From NCBI RefSeq assembly GCF_000429265.1, contig NZ_AUBN01000009.1, positions 124,001 through 188,000 of the forward strand: a stretch of 64,000 nucleotides of DNA, given 5' to 3'. The stretch's first letter is position 1; every line of letters starts with the position of its first letter. Origin of the DNA: Actinomyces gerencseriae DSM 6844. Its GTDB lineage: Bacteria > Actinomycetota > Actinomycetes > Actinomycetales > Actinomycetaceae. A program made the translations under genes and the position numbers. The notes under the pieces are model-generated. The model saw only the letters and a program-made list of their open reading frames with translations. It made no database searches and had not been told where the DNA came from. This document shows positions 56,301-64,000 of the stretch, piece after piece.

Positions 56301-58289
56301 ATGTCCGGCAGCACCGCTCCCACCGCACCGGGTGTCCGTGAACTCACGATACGGGGCGTCGTCATCGGTGGCCTCATCACCCTGGTGTTCACCGCCGCCA
56401 ACGTCTATCTGGGATTGAAGGTCGGCCTCACCTTCGCCACCTCGATCCCGGCCGCGGTCATCTCCATGGCGATCCTGCGCAACTTCCGGGACCATTCCGT
56501 GGTGGAGAACAACATCGTTCAGACCATCGCCTCGGCGGCGGGCACCCTGTCCGCCATCATCTTCGTGCTGCCCGGCCTGGTCATGATCGGCTGGTGGACC
56601 GGCTTCCCCTACTGGCAGACCGCGCTTGTGACAGCGCTGGGCGGCGTGCTGGGCGTCATGTACTCCATCCCTCTGCGCCGGGCTCTCGTCACCGGATCCG
56701 ATCTGCCCTTCCCGGAAGGCGTGGCCGCGGCGGAGGTGCTGCGCGTCGGAGACAGTGCCGAGGGCGCGCAGGAGAACAGGCGCGGTCTGATGGTCATCAT
56801 CGTGGGCAGCCTGCTGTCGGCCGGGTTCTCCCTGCTGGCGGCGATGAAGGTTGTGGCCGGCAACATCGAGCGGGCCTTCCGCGTCGGTTCCGGTGGCAGC
56901 ATGGTCAGCGCCGGCCTGTCTCTGGCCCTGATCGGCGTGGGCCACCTCGTCGGCATCACAGTCGGCATCGCCATGATCGTCGGACTGGTCATCTCCTTCG
57001 GCGTCATGCTGCCGTTGCGGACAGCCGGCCGGATTCCCGCCGGTGACGACCTCGGCGAGGCCGTGTCGACGATCTTCAGCTCCGACGTGCGCTTCGTCGG
57101 AGCCGGGGCCATGGCGATCGCGGCCGTCTGGACACTCGTCAAGATCGCCCTGCCCATCGGTCGGGGCATCAAGGAGGCCTTGGCCTCCACCCGCGCCCGT
57201 GAGAGTGGGGCGGAGGTCCCCGTCGTCGAACGCGACCTGTCCGTGCGCGTGGTCGTCGGGGTGACGCTGGCCTCGATGCTGCCCATCGGACTCCTCTTGT
57301 GGCTCTTCGTGCGGAACACGCCCATCGCTCACCACGCGGCCGGCATGGTGGTGGTCAGTATTCTCTTCGTGCTGCTGATCGGCCTGGCCGTCGCGGGCGT
57401 GTGCGGTTACATGGCGGGCCTGATCGGCGCCTCCAACAGTCCCATCTCCGGGGTCGGCATCCTTATCGCCATCACTGCCGCCCTGCTCATCAAGGTGGTT
57501 CACGGAGCCCAGACGCCGGGGCAGGGCGATGCGCTGATCGCCTACACCCTGTTCACCGCCGCGGTCGTGTTCGGAGTGGCCACCATCTCCAATGACAACC
57601 TGCAGGATCTCAAGACCGGTCAGCTCGTCGAGGCCACCCCGTGGAAGCAGCAGGTCGCACTTGTCATCGGGGTCGTCTTCGGCTCGCTGATCATTCCGCC
57701 GGTGCTGCAGCTGCTCAATACCAGCTTCGGCTTCGCCGGTGCGCCCGGGGCCACCAGTAACGCCCTGGCCGCGCCCCAGGCGGCTCTGCTGTCCTCCCTG
57801 GCCAAGGGCGTGTTCGGCGGTGATCTGGACTGGGGACTTCTGGGCCTGGGTATCGCGATCGGCGTGGCCGTGGTCGTCGTCGACGAACTGCTCGGCCGGG
57901 CGACGGGGGGCGGGAGGCGCCTGCCGCCGCTGGCGGTGGGCATGGGGATGTACCTTCCGATGAGCCTGACGCTCATCATTCCCGTCGGGGCGTTGGCGGG
58001 CCTGATCTACGACCGGTGGGCGGAGGGAACCGCCGATCCGGAGGGCACCAAGCGGCTGAGCACTCTTGCCGCGACCGGGCTGATCGTGGGCGAGAGCCTG
58101 TTCGGCGTGGTTCTGGCGGGCATCGTCGCGGCCACGGGGGAGGACGAGCCCCTCGCCGTCGTCGGGCCCGGGTTCACGACCGCCTCCGAGATCATCGGAA
58201 CCCTGCTGTTCGCGGGCACGGTTCTCGGGCTGTACCTGTGGGTCAAGAGGCGGTCGATCGGGGCGATGAGCGCCCACGGCACGGCCTGA
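56301..58289 (+). CDS. OPT family oligopeptide transporter
   Basis: A 662-residue multi-pass membrane protein (about 14-16 helices) of the OPT superfamily, proton-coupled importers of oligopeptides or metal chelates. Recognisable segments are TIRGVVIGGLITLVFTAAN, YLGLKVGLTFATSIPAAV, PEGVAAAEVLR (the cytoplasmic loop of OPT/YSL proteins) and SNSPISGVGI. ATG 56301 follows GAGGAGAA. It stands alone between the tRNA genes and a convergent MarR gene. Substrate unknown; peptide uptake is the usual role in bacteria. Confidence 0.88.
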   Translation: MSGSTAPTAPGVRELTIRGVVIGGLITLVFTAANVYLGLKVGLTFATSIPAAVISMAILRNFRDHSVVENNIVQTIASAAGTLSAIIFVLPGLVMIGWWTGFPYWQTALVTALGGVLGVMYSIPLRRALVTGSDLPFPEGVAAAEVLRVGDSAEGAQENRRGLMVIIVGSLLSAGFSLLAAMKVVAGNIERAFRVGSGGSMVSAGLSLALIGVGHLVGITVGIAMIVGLVISFGVMLPLRTAGRIPAGDDLGEAVSTIFSSDVRFVGAGAMAIAAVWTLVKIALPIGRGIKEALASTRARESGAEVPVVERDLSVRVVVGVTLASMLPIGLLLWLFVRNTPIAHHAAGMVVVSILFVLLIGLAVAGVCGYMAGLIGASNSPISGVGILIAITAALLIKVVHGAQTPGQGDALIAYTLFTAAVVFGVATISNDNLQDLKTGQLVEATPWKQQVALVIGVVFGSLIIPPVLQLLNTSFGFAGAPGATSNALAAPQAALLSSLAKGVFGGDLDWGLLGLGIAIGVAVVVVDELLGRATGGGRRLPPLAVGMGMYLPMSLTLIIPVGALAGLIYDRWAEGTADPEGTKRLSTLAATGLIVGESLFGVVLAGIVAATGEDEPLAVVGPGFTTASEIIGTLLFAGTVLGLYLWVKRRSIGAMSAHGTA

Positions 58290-58328
58290 GGCACCGAATG
58301 CCGCTGGGACGGGATGCGGTGACCCGCG

Positions 58329-58805
58329 TCAGGGCCGCGGTCGGGCGGATGCCCGGGTCGTCAGATCGTCCGCCAGGCGGCTCGCGACATCGCTCGCGGC
58401 ATCGAGGAAGCCGACGAGCATCGACACCTGCTCGTCGGACCAGTCCGAGATGAGGCCGACCAGCTCCTCATCGGTTCGCGCGTAGACGTCGGTCAGGCGG
58501 CTCACCCCCGCGGTGTGGATGCGCACCGAGCGCCGGTCCGCCGCATCGGGCCTGCGCTCGACCCATCCTCCTCTCTCCAACCGCCTGAGAACCCCCGTCA
58601 TCGTGGCCAGATGGGTGCGGGTGCGGCGAGCGAGCTCGGTGGGAGTGAGCGGCCCCTCCCGATGGAGCACATCGAGGACGGTGAGGTCCGCGTCCTTGAT
58701 GCCGAGGACTGCGCCGACGGCGCGATTGGTCATGGACAGGACGCTGTTGAGCCGGCGCAGGGCCAGGACCGTTCGCAACCGCGGCGAATCAGGTACGGCA
58801 ATCAT
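58329..58805 (-). CDS. MarR-family transcriptional regulator
   Basis: A 158-residue winged-helix regulator: LTVLDVLHREGPLTPTELARRTRTHLATMTGVLRRLERGGWVERR is the MarR DNA-binding region, with DAADRRSVRIHTAGV as the wing (DxRxxxV-like). It is divergent from an NADPH-quinone-reductase-like gene, with an inverted repeat in the short gap, a common arrangement for repressors sensing electrophiles or drugs. Confidence 0.9.
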   Translation of the reverse strand: MIAVPDSPRLRTVLALRRLNSVLSMTNRAVGAVLGIKDADLTVLDVLHREGPLTPTELARRTRTHLATMTGVLRRLERGGWVERRPDAADRRSVRIHTAGVSRLTDVYARTDEELVGLISDWSDEQVSMLVGFLDAASDVASRLADDLTTRASARPRP

Positions 58806-58834
58806 GACGCTCCGTTTCTATAAGCGGTGTATCG

Positions 58835-58847
58835 TATGAGAATCATA
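58835..58847. promoter_or_regulatory. Candidate MarR operator
   Basis: TATGAGAATCATA is a perfect five-base inverted repeat with a three-base centre in the AT-rich 107-base gap between the divergent MarR and oxidoreductase genes. Position alone links it to the MarR protein. Confidence 0.5.
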
Positions 58848-58912
58848 GTAGATGGTCGGTGGTCCGGAAGACGCGTCGGGCGACGGCGATGAGAAGCGAT
58901 AGGAGTGAGGGT

Positions 58913-59863
58913 GTGTCGAGGGTGCGAGCGATCGAGTATCGGAGCTACGGCGGTCCCGAGGTCCTTGAGATGGTCGAGGTCCCGGAGCCGGTGCCGGGAG
59001 CCGGTGAGGTCCGCATCGCCGTCAAGGCGGCGGGCCTCAACCCCGTGGACTGGAAGATCTTCTCCGGCATGATGGGAGACGATGCCTCGGCGCTGCCGCG
59101 GGGCGTGGGGCGGGACTATGCGGGAGTCGTCGACGCCGTCGGCGAGGGGGTCGCCTCCGTCGCCGTAGGGGACGCGGTCCTGGGGACCGCGCGCTCCGCC
59201 CCGGGCCGCGGGATGGACGCGGGCGCACTGGCTGACGGGCTCGTGGTCGCGGCGGATGCAGTCGTGCGCAAGCCCGACGCTCTCGACTTCATTCGGGCGG
59301 CCTCTCTCGGAGTCGCCGTTGAGGCGGCGACCGGTGCGCTGCGCGCACTCGACGTCACCCGCGGCGACGTGCTCGTGGTCAGTGCGGCCTCGGGCGGAGT
59401 CGGCGCGATGGCGGTGCAGCTCGCCGTCCAGCGGGGCGCCGCCGTCATCGGCATCGCCGGTGAGGGCAGCCTCGACCGCATTCGCTCCCTGGGCGCCGTC
59501 GCGGTGGCCTACGGGGAGGGCATGGAGGCCCGAGTCCGCGCGGCGGCGCCGTCGCCGGTGAGCAAGCTGCTCGACTGCCGCGGTCCGGAGTACGTCGATC
59601 TCGCGCTGGCGCTCGGCCTGGCCCCCGATGCCATCGCGACCATCGTGCCCGCTCCGCCGTCCGTGGCCAAGGGGGTCCGGGTCACCGGCTCGCGCGATGC
59701 CCGTCCCGGGGACCTGCGTCGAGCGGCCGACCTCGTGGCCGATGGCGTTGTGACGGTGACCATCGCTCGCGTCCGCCCCTTCGATGCCGCCTCCGTGCGC
59801 GCGGCCTATACCGAACTGCGTGGCGGTCACGTGCACGGCAAGCTCGTTGTCGAGATGTCCTGA
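58913..59863 (+). CDS. Zinc-independent MDR oxidoreductase (quinone reductase-like)
   Basis: A 316-residue medium-chain dehydrogenase/reductase of the NADPH:quinone oxidoreductase type. It begins VRAIEYRSYGGPEVLEMVEV, has GEVRIAVKAAGLNPVDWKI and GRDYAGVVDAVGEGV, and binds NADPH through SAASGGVGAMAVQ. The Cys/His ligands of catalytic zinc are absent. GTG 58913 is preferred because AGGAGTGAG is just upstream; in-frame ATG codons at 58859 and 58889 are less likely. Probably repressed by the divergent MarR protein and used against reactive carbonyls or quinones. Confidence 0.88.
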   Translation: MSRVRAIEYRSYGGPEVLEMVEVPEPVPGAGEVRIAVKAAGLNPVDWKIFSGMMGDDASALPRGVGRDYAGVVDAVGEGVASVAVGDAVLGTARSAPGRGMDAGALADGLVVAADAVVRKPDALDFIRAASLGVAVEAATGALRALDVTRGDVLVVSAASGGVGAMAVQLAVQRGAAVIGIAGEGSLDRIRSLGAVAVAYGEGMEARVRAAAPSPVSKLLDCRGPEYVDLALALGLAPDAIATIVPAPPSVAKGVRVTGSRDARPGDLRRAADLVADGVVTVTIARVRPFDAASVRAAYTELRGGHVHGKLVVEMS

Positions 59864-60109
59864 GCGACGGCCGCGGCCCGTCGTACCGGGGCGCCTCGTC
59901 CGGACCACGACTCGGCGGGGCTCGCCCTGCTGGCGGGCACGGCTCGCCTCCCCGGTGCACCGCTCTCGGGTCGCGCGGCCGCGGAGCACCGGAGCGCGCC
60001 GGGCGGCCCGGGCCCCGGTCTCCCCGATGATCCCCCGGATTCGCCGCCCCTCCTCGGATCTTCGACTATTCTCGGTCCGTACCGATCAGAAGACTCTCGG
60101 GAGATAGCG

Positions 60110-60886
60110 ATGAGCCAAACCAGCCAGACGAGTCGGGGAAACCGGGTGGCGTGCGGGATCGACATCGGCGGGTCGGGGGTCAAGGGCGCCCTCGTCGACC
60201 TGGAGACCGGTGAGTTCGCGGGCGACCGCGTTCGCATCGACACGCCTCAACCCTCCACGCCCGAGGCCGTCGCCGAGGTGTGCCGGCAGATCATCGAGGA
60301 GTTGGGCGTCGACCCCGATGCGCCCGTCGGAGTCACCTTCCCGGCTCCGATCGTGCACGGGACCGTTCGATTCATGGCCAATCTCGACAAGTCCTGGGAG
60401 GGCATCGATGTCAACGAGCTCATGACGCGCGTCCTGGGACGGCGCTCGTACGCGCTCAATGACGCCGACGCCGCGGGCCTGGCCGAAGTCGCCTACGGCG
60501 CCGCCAAGGGCGTGCGCGGCACCATCATCGTCACCACGCTGGGCACCGGCATCGGCTCGGCCGTCGTCGTGGACGGCACGCTCGTGCCCAACACCGAGCT
60601 CGGCCACCTGGAGATCGACGGCCATGACGCCGAGACCCGCGCGTCCTCGGGGCAGAAGACGCTCCAGGACCTGTCGTGGAAGAAGTGGGCCAAGCGGTTG
60701 CAGCGCTACTACTCCCACGTCGAGATGCTCTTCTCCCCGGATCTGTTCGTCGTCGGCGGGGGAGTGTCGAAGAAGCACGAGAAGTTCCTGCCCCTGCTCG
60801 AGCTCCGCGCCCCCATCGTACCCGCCGCCCTGTTCAACACCGCCGGCATCGTCGGCGCCGCCTGGCAGGCCTCCCGGGTCGAGTAG
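60110..60886 (+). CDS. ppgK: Polyphosphate glucokinase
   Basis: PpgK phosphorylates glucose using polyphosphate (and usually ATP), a trait of actinobacteria. The ROK/hexokinase fold shows [16 protein letters not shown] (phosphate-1), [21 protein letters not shown] (catalytic Asp), [20 protein letters not shown] and ELGHLEIDG. The C-terminal part contains the [16 protein letters not shown] motif typical of PpgK. Length 258 is normal. Single-gene unit in the glucose entry pathway. Confidence 0.93.
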   Translation: MSQTSQTSRGNRVACGIDIGGSGVKGALVDLETGEFAGDRVRIDTPQPSTPEAVAEVCRQIIEELGVDPDAPVGVTFPAPIVHGTVRFMANLDKSWEGIDVNELMTRVLGRRSYALNDADAAGLAEVAYGAAKGVRGTIIVTTLGTGIGSAVVVDGTLVPNTELGHLEIDGHDAETRASSGQKTLQDLSWKKWAKRLQRYYSHVEMLFSPDLFVVGGGVSKKHEKFLPLLELRAPIVPAALFNTAGIVGAAWQASRVE

Positions 60887-61066
60887 ATCGACGTCGTGGC
60901 GGGGCCGGGACGGCCTCCCGGTTGCTCTCACGAGGGCGAGGATGCGAGCTGCGGGGTCGGTCGCTCGCCGTCCCGGGCGGCCGCCCGCTCCCGCGGGGTC
61001 GGGGCCCGGTCCCGTTCGCGGAGCTCGCGGGGGAACCCGGTGGTCGGCCCCGTCCCGGCTCGGTTA

Positions 61067-61783
61067 TCAGCTCAGTGCGGCCGCGACGGCCAGGCGCACG
61101 GCGTCGTGGAATCGGGTCTCCCGCTCCCGAGCGCTCATGTCGTGGCGATGGTCGAGCAGGTGGTCCGAGACGGTGAGCACCGCCAGGGCTCGCCGGTCGT
61201 ACTCGGCCGCCACGGCGTACAGGACGGCGGACTCCATCTCCACGCACAGCGTCCCGTAGGCCGCCAGGCGCTCGGTCTGGCCCTCGGGGGTGAGGTAGAA
61301 GTGGTCGCGGGATATGATCGTGCCGGTGCGGGTGCGCTCGACGATGCCGGAGGCGACCGCCTCCGCGTGGGCCGCCATGGCCAGGTGGAAGTCCGCGACG
61401 GCGGAGAAGTTGACGCCCGGGATGCGCAACTGGTTCATGGCGGAGTCGGTGTGCGCGCCGGTGGCGATGACGACGTCGCCCACTGCGACCCGATCACTGA
61501 TGCCCCCCGCCGTCCCCACGCGGATGATGCGCTCGACGCCGTAGTGGGCGAACAGCTCGGTGGCGTAGATGGCCAGGGACGGCTGGCCCATGCCCGAGCC
61601 CATGACGCTCAACGGCCGGCCCTCGACGGTACCGGTGAAGCCGAGCATCCCGCGCACGTCGGTGACCAGCCGGGGCCCGGTCAGAAGGGTCTCGGCCATG
61701 CGCCGGGCGCGCTTGGGATCGCCGGGCATGAGAACGGCGGGGGCGAATTCTCCGGGCTCGGCGGCGATGTGGGCAGTGGCCAT
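61067..61783 (-). CDS. deoD: Purine nucleoside phosphorylase DeoD-type
   Basis: Hexameric phosphorylase of the PNP/UDP-1 family cleaving purine (deoxy)nucleosides. It starts MATAHIAAEPGEFAPAVLMPGDPKRARRMAE, and has GSGMGQPSLAIYATEL, RVGTAGGIS and EMESAVLYAVA. The 238-residue length equals E. coli DeoD. The start at 61783 follows GAAGGA; longer in-frame starts lack support. The catalytic Asp is in VSDHLLDHRHDMS. Single gene, divergent from metP. Confidence 0.92.
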   Translation of the reverse strand: MATAHIAAEPGEFAPAVLMPGDPKRARRMAETLLTGPRLVTDVRGMLGFTGTVEGRPLSVMGSGMGQPSLAIYATELFAHYGVERIIRVGTAGGISDRVAVGDVVIATGAHTDSAMNQLRIPGVNFSAVADFHLAMAAHAEAVASGIVERTRTGTIISRDHFYLTPEGQTERLAAYGTLCVEMESAVLYAVAAEYDRRALAVLTVSDHLLDHRHDMSARERETRFHDAVRLAVAAALS

Positions 61784-62024
61784 GGGCGTCCTTCGTGCGA
61801 GGGGGCGAGACGGGAGCGGGAGTCGGGACGTGCAGGATACGTCATGTGGCGCGTCGTGCGGCACGGCATCGAGGTCCCGGAATATGAAACGCTGTGTGCT
61901 CATTCAGTGAGCAGAGTTACCGTGCACTGGTTCCACCGTCCCTGCGTTCGCCTCGCAGGTCGACGACGCCGTCTTCACGACGCCGTCCCACGACGACCAT
62001 CCATCACGCACAGGGGCTTCACCC

Positions 62025-63587
62025 ATGTCCTCCACACCCACCACACCCGTGCCCGCGCGCGAGCAGTGGAGCGGCCAGCTCGGTTTCCTCATGGCCGCCA
62101 TCGGCTCGGCCATCGGGCTGGGCAACATCTGGCGCTTCCCCGGCGTCGCCTACTCCAACGGAGGCGGCGCCTTCATGATCCCCTACATCATCGCCCTCCT
62201 GGCCGTGGGCGTCCCCGTCCTCCTGCTCGACTACGCCCTGGGGCATCGTTACCGGGGCTCCTCGCCGGCGGTCTTCCGACGCGTGTCCGCCAGGTTCGAG
62301 TGGCTGGGGTGGTGGCATGTCGTCATCTGCTTCGTCATCATGACCTACTACGTCGTCATCGTCGCCTGGGCGCTGCGCTACACGATCTTCTCGCTCACCA
62401 TCGCCTGGGGCGAGGACGCCGCGGGCTTCTTCAACGAGTACATCGGCCTGGGCACGATCTCCGAGGCCGGCGTCCCGGCCTACTCGGCCAGGCCGATCGC
62501 CGGCGTCGTCGTTCCGCTGGTCCTCGTGTGGGCCTACGGGCTGTACGTCGTGGCGCGCGGCGTGTCCAGGGGGGTCGAGCGCGCCAATCGGATCTTCCTG
62601 CCCGTCCTGGTCGTCATGTTCCTGATGCTCGTCGTGCGCGCCATGCTCCTGCCCGGCGCCACCGACGGCCTCAACACCCTGTTCACCCCCGACTGGGGCA
62701 AGCTGGGCGACTACCGGGTCTGGATGGCCGCGTTCGGTCAGATCTTCTTCTCGCTGTCCATCGGCTTCGGCATCATGCTGACCTACGCCTCCTATCTCAA
62801 GCGCCGCTCCAACCTCGTGGGCACGGGGCTGACGGCCGCCTTCGCCAACTCATCCTTCGAGCTGCTCGCCGGCATCGGGGTGTTCGCGACTCTCGGCTTC
62901 ATGGCGCACGTCCAGAACGTCCCGGTCGGCGAGCTCGAGGACATCTCGGGCCCGGCCCTCGCCTTCGTGACCTTTCCGACCATCATCTCCCAGATGCCGG
63001 GCGGGCCGGTCTTCGGGTTCCTCTTCTTCGCGTCCTTCACGCTGGCGGGCCTGACCTCCTTCATCTCCATCATCCAGGTCGTCGCGCCCGCGGTCGCGGA
63101 GAAGTTCGGCTGGTCCAACGTCACCGCCACGCTCGCCTGCGGACTGCCCAGCGCCGTCCTGTCCTTCGTGCTGTTCGGCACCGCCTCGGGGCTGTACGAC
63201 CTCGACGTCGTGGACGCCTACATCAACAACATCGGCGTTGTGGGTTCCGCGATCATCATGTGCGTCGGCCTGGGGCTGGTCCTGCGCCGCTTCAAGGTCC
63301 TCCAGCGCCACCTCAACGCCGTGTCCGAGACCCGTGTGGTGGGGGCCTGGTGGCGGCTGCTGATCGCGGTCGTCGTGCCCGCGCTCCTCGGATACATGTT
63401 CGTCCAGACCGCGTGGTCCTACGGGCGGGACGGTTACGGCTACTCCCCGAGTTTCGAGGCGGTGTTCGGCTGGGGCATGCTCTTCGCGGGGGCGGTGGCG
63501 ACCGTCGTGCTGACCGTGATCCCCTGGAGGACGCCCGTGGACCGTTTCACCCCGCTCGACCTGGACGCCCGCGAGGGGGTGAAGTGA
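62025..63587 (+). CDS. metP: Sodium-dependent amino-acid transporter, MetP-like
   Basis: A neurotransmitter:sodium symporter family (NSS/SNF) transporter with 12 helices in 520 residues. Helix 1 carries IGSAIGLGNIWRFPGVAYSNGGGAF, which lines the sodium and substrate sites; helix 6 has FFSLSIGFGIMLTYASYL. In Corynebacterium glutamicum such a protein (MetP) works with the small MetS to take up methionine and alanine. The metS-like gene follows by one base. No methionine riboswitch was seen in the 241-base leader, only a small hairpin near 61897-61911. Confidence 0.9.
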   Translation: MSSTPTTPVPAREQWSGQLGFLMAAIGSAIGLGNIWRFPGVAYSNGGGAFMIPYIIALLAVGVPVLLLDYALGHRYRGSSPAVFRRVSARFEWLGWWHVVICFVIMTYYVVIVAWALRYTIFSLTIAWGEDAAGFFNEYIGLGTISEAGVPAYSARPIAGVVVPLVLVWAYGLYVVARGVSRGVERANRIFLPVLVVMFLMLVVRAMLLPGATDGLNTLFTPDWGKLGDYRVWMAAFGQIFFSLSIGFGIMLTYASYLKRRSNLVGTGLTAAFANSSFELLAGIGVFATLGFMAHVQNVPVGELEDISGPALAFVTFPTIISQMPGGPVFGFLFFASFTLAGLTSFISIIQVVAPAVAEKFGWSNVTATLACGLPSAVLSFVLFGTASGLYDLDVVDAYINNIGVVGSAIIMCVGLGLVLRRFKVLQRHLNAVSETRVVGAWWRLLIAVVVPALLGYMFVQTAWSYGRDGYGYSPSFEAVFGWGMLFAGAVATVVLTVIPWRTPVDRFTPLDLDAREGVK

Positions 63588-63588
63588 G

Positions 63589-63774
63589 ATGACCGGTCCC
63601 GCGATCACCCTCATGCTCGTCGCCATCATCATCATCTGGGGCGGCCTCGCCGTCTCGGTCACCGCCCTCGTCGTGCGTGGGCGCCGTGAGGACAGGGACG
63701 CCCGTGCCGAGGCGCGCGCCGCTGCCCGTGAGCACCTGCGTCACCCCGAGGCTCCCTCGCGGGCTCAGGACTGA
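63589..63774 (+). CDS. metS: MetS-like small subunit of NSS transporter
   Basis: A 61-residue membrane protein with one transmembrane helix (TLMLVAIIIIWGGLAVSVTALVV) and a charged cytoplasmic tail (RGRREDRDARAEARAA). Size, form and position right after an NSS transporter match MetS of Corynebacterium, needed for activity of MetP. The ATG follows the metP stop by one base. Confidence 0.85.
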   Translation: MTGPAITLMLVAIIIIWGGLAVSVTALVVRGRREDRDARAEARAAAREHLRHPEAPSRAQD

Positions 63775-63890
63775 GCGCGCGCCACCCGGCCCCGGGGCCC
63801 AAACCCGGCCGGTACGTCGCGCCCGCGCGTCCCGACACGCACGGACCGCATCGGGTTCCCGCCCGCGCCCCCGTGCGACACAATGCAGCC

Positions 63891-64000
63891 ATGGCTGACA
63901 CCTGCGGCACCGCTGCTCCCGACGCCCTGTCCACAGCACCGGAGGACATCGTTCCCCGGTTGGTCGCCTTCGACCTCGACGAGACCCTGGCCCCCTCCAA
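63891..64000 (+). CDS. HAD-superfamily phosphatase, N-terminal fragment
   Basis: Only the first 36 residues lie in the window. After a 20-residue low-complexity lead, VAFDLDETLAPSK contains HAD motif I (DxDxT), in the form seen in phosphomannomutase-like and Cof-type (HAD-IIB) hydrolases. The gene continues past the window edge, so substrate class is open. Confidence 0.7.
   Translation, partial: MADTCGTAAPDALSTAPEDIVPRLVAFDLDETLAPS

Noticed and set aside
61784-62024. SAM or methionine riboswitch before metP
   Set aside because: No conserved riboswitch core; only a five-bp hairpin is visible.

Overview
The window is a high-GC (about 70%) chromosomal segment of an actinobacterium, most likely a facultatively anaerobic, fermentative member of the Actinomyces group (Actinomycetaceae). 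This rests on gene content and order: lexA next to a LysM cell-division gene and nrdR, an IclR-type leu regulator divergent to leuCD, a PimB-like mannosyltransferase, coaD followed by a SepIVA-like protein, polyphosphate glucokinase, a MetPS-type transporter, L-lactate dehydrogenase, and a cytochrome bd locus with a DevS-like sensor. Species cannot be fixed from sequence alone. Nearly all of it is ordinary core chromosome; accessory material is small and local.

Layout. 1-10079: broken 3' end of hflX, dinG-type helicase, a GntR/SMP-30/membrane-hydrolase group, ldh, then the SOS cluster (lexA divergent from a LysM protein across three SOS boxes) and nrdR. 10144-20891: PimB-like mannosyltransferase, LtbR/NdgR-type regulator, leuC-leuD, then murA-plsC-gpsA-ddl-thiL (envelope and cofactor synthesis), and rpmB on the other strand. 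21207-29963: DAK2/FakA-like kinase, recG, rsmD, coaD, SepIVA-like, DUF177-rnc-mutM. 30069-31894: a TetR/glycosyltransferase pair behind tandem operators. 32020-41579: DevR-like response regulator and a minus-strand block of cydA-cydB-[repeat array]-cydD-cydC-devS. 42032-48451: rne-rplU-rpmA-obg-proB. 48497-50271: a two-gene lower-GC ATPase/TOPRIM-like insertion. 50597-55791: proA-nadD-tail-anchored protein-rsfS-phosphatase. 55918-56219: three tRNA-Ala-like genes, two of them aberrant, then an OPT transporter, a MarR/oxidoreductase pair, ppgK, deoD, metP-metS and the start of a HAD phosphatase.

How the parts work together. The cyd block assembles the high-affinity bd oxidase (CydAB) and its thiol exporter (CydDC). 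The sensor kinase is the last gene of the cydDC transcript. The devR promoter and a probable second, leaderless promoter in front of cydD carry similar inverted repeats (GTGAC-N4-GTCCC and AGGAC-N4-GTCCT) that resemble the DevR/DosR core, suggesting one redox or oxygen circuit. The murA, ddl, gpsA and plsC genes supply peptidoglycan and phospholipid precursors.

Most interesting items: (1) an ATPase plus TOPRIM/DUF4276-like pair inserted between proB and proA, a candidate PARIS/OLD-like defence module; (2) tRNA-Ala-bodied genes, one with a UUC (Glu) anticodon that keeps the G3:U70 alanine identity pair; (3) a 20-bp-period array of inverted repeats inside the cyd locus; (4) the shared DevR-like operators; (5) hflX frameshifted by a 61-bp insertion flanked by a 28-bp repeat.
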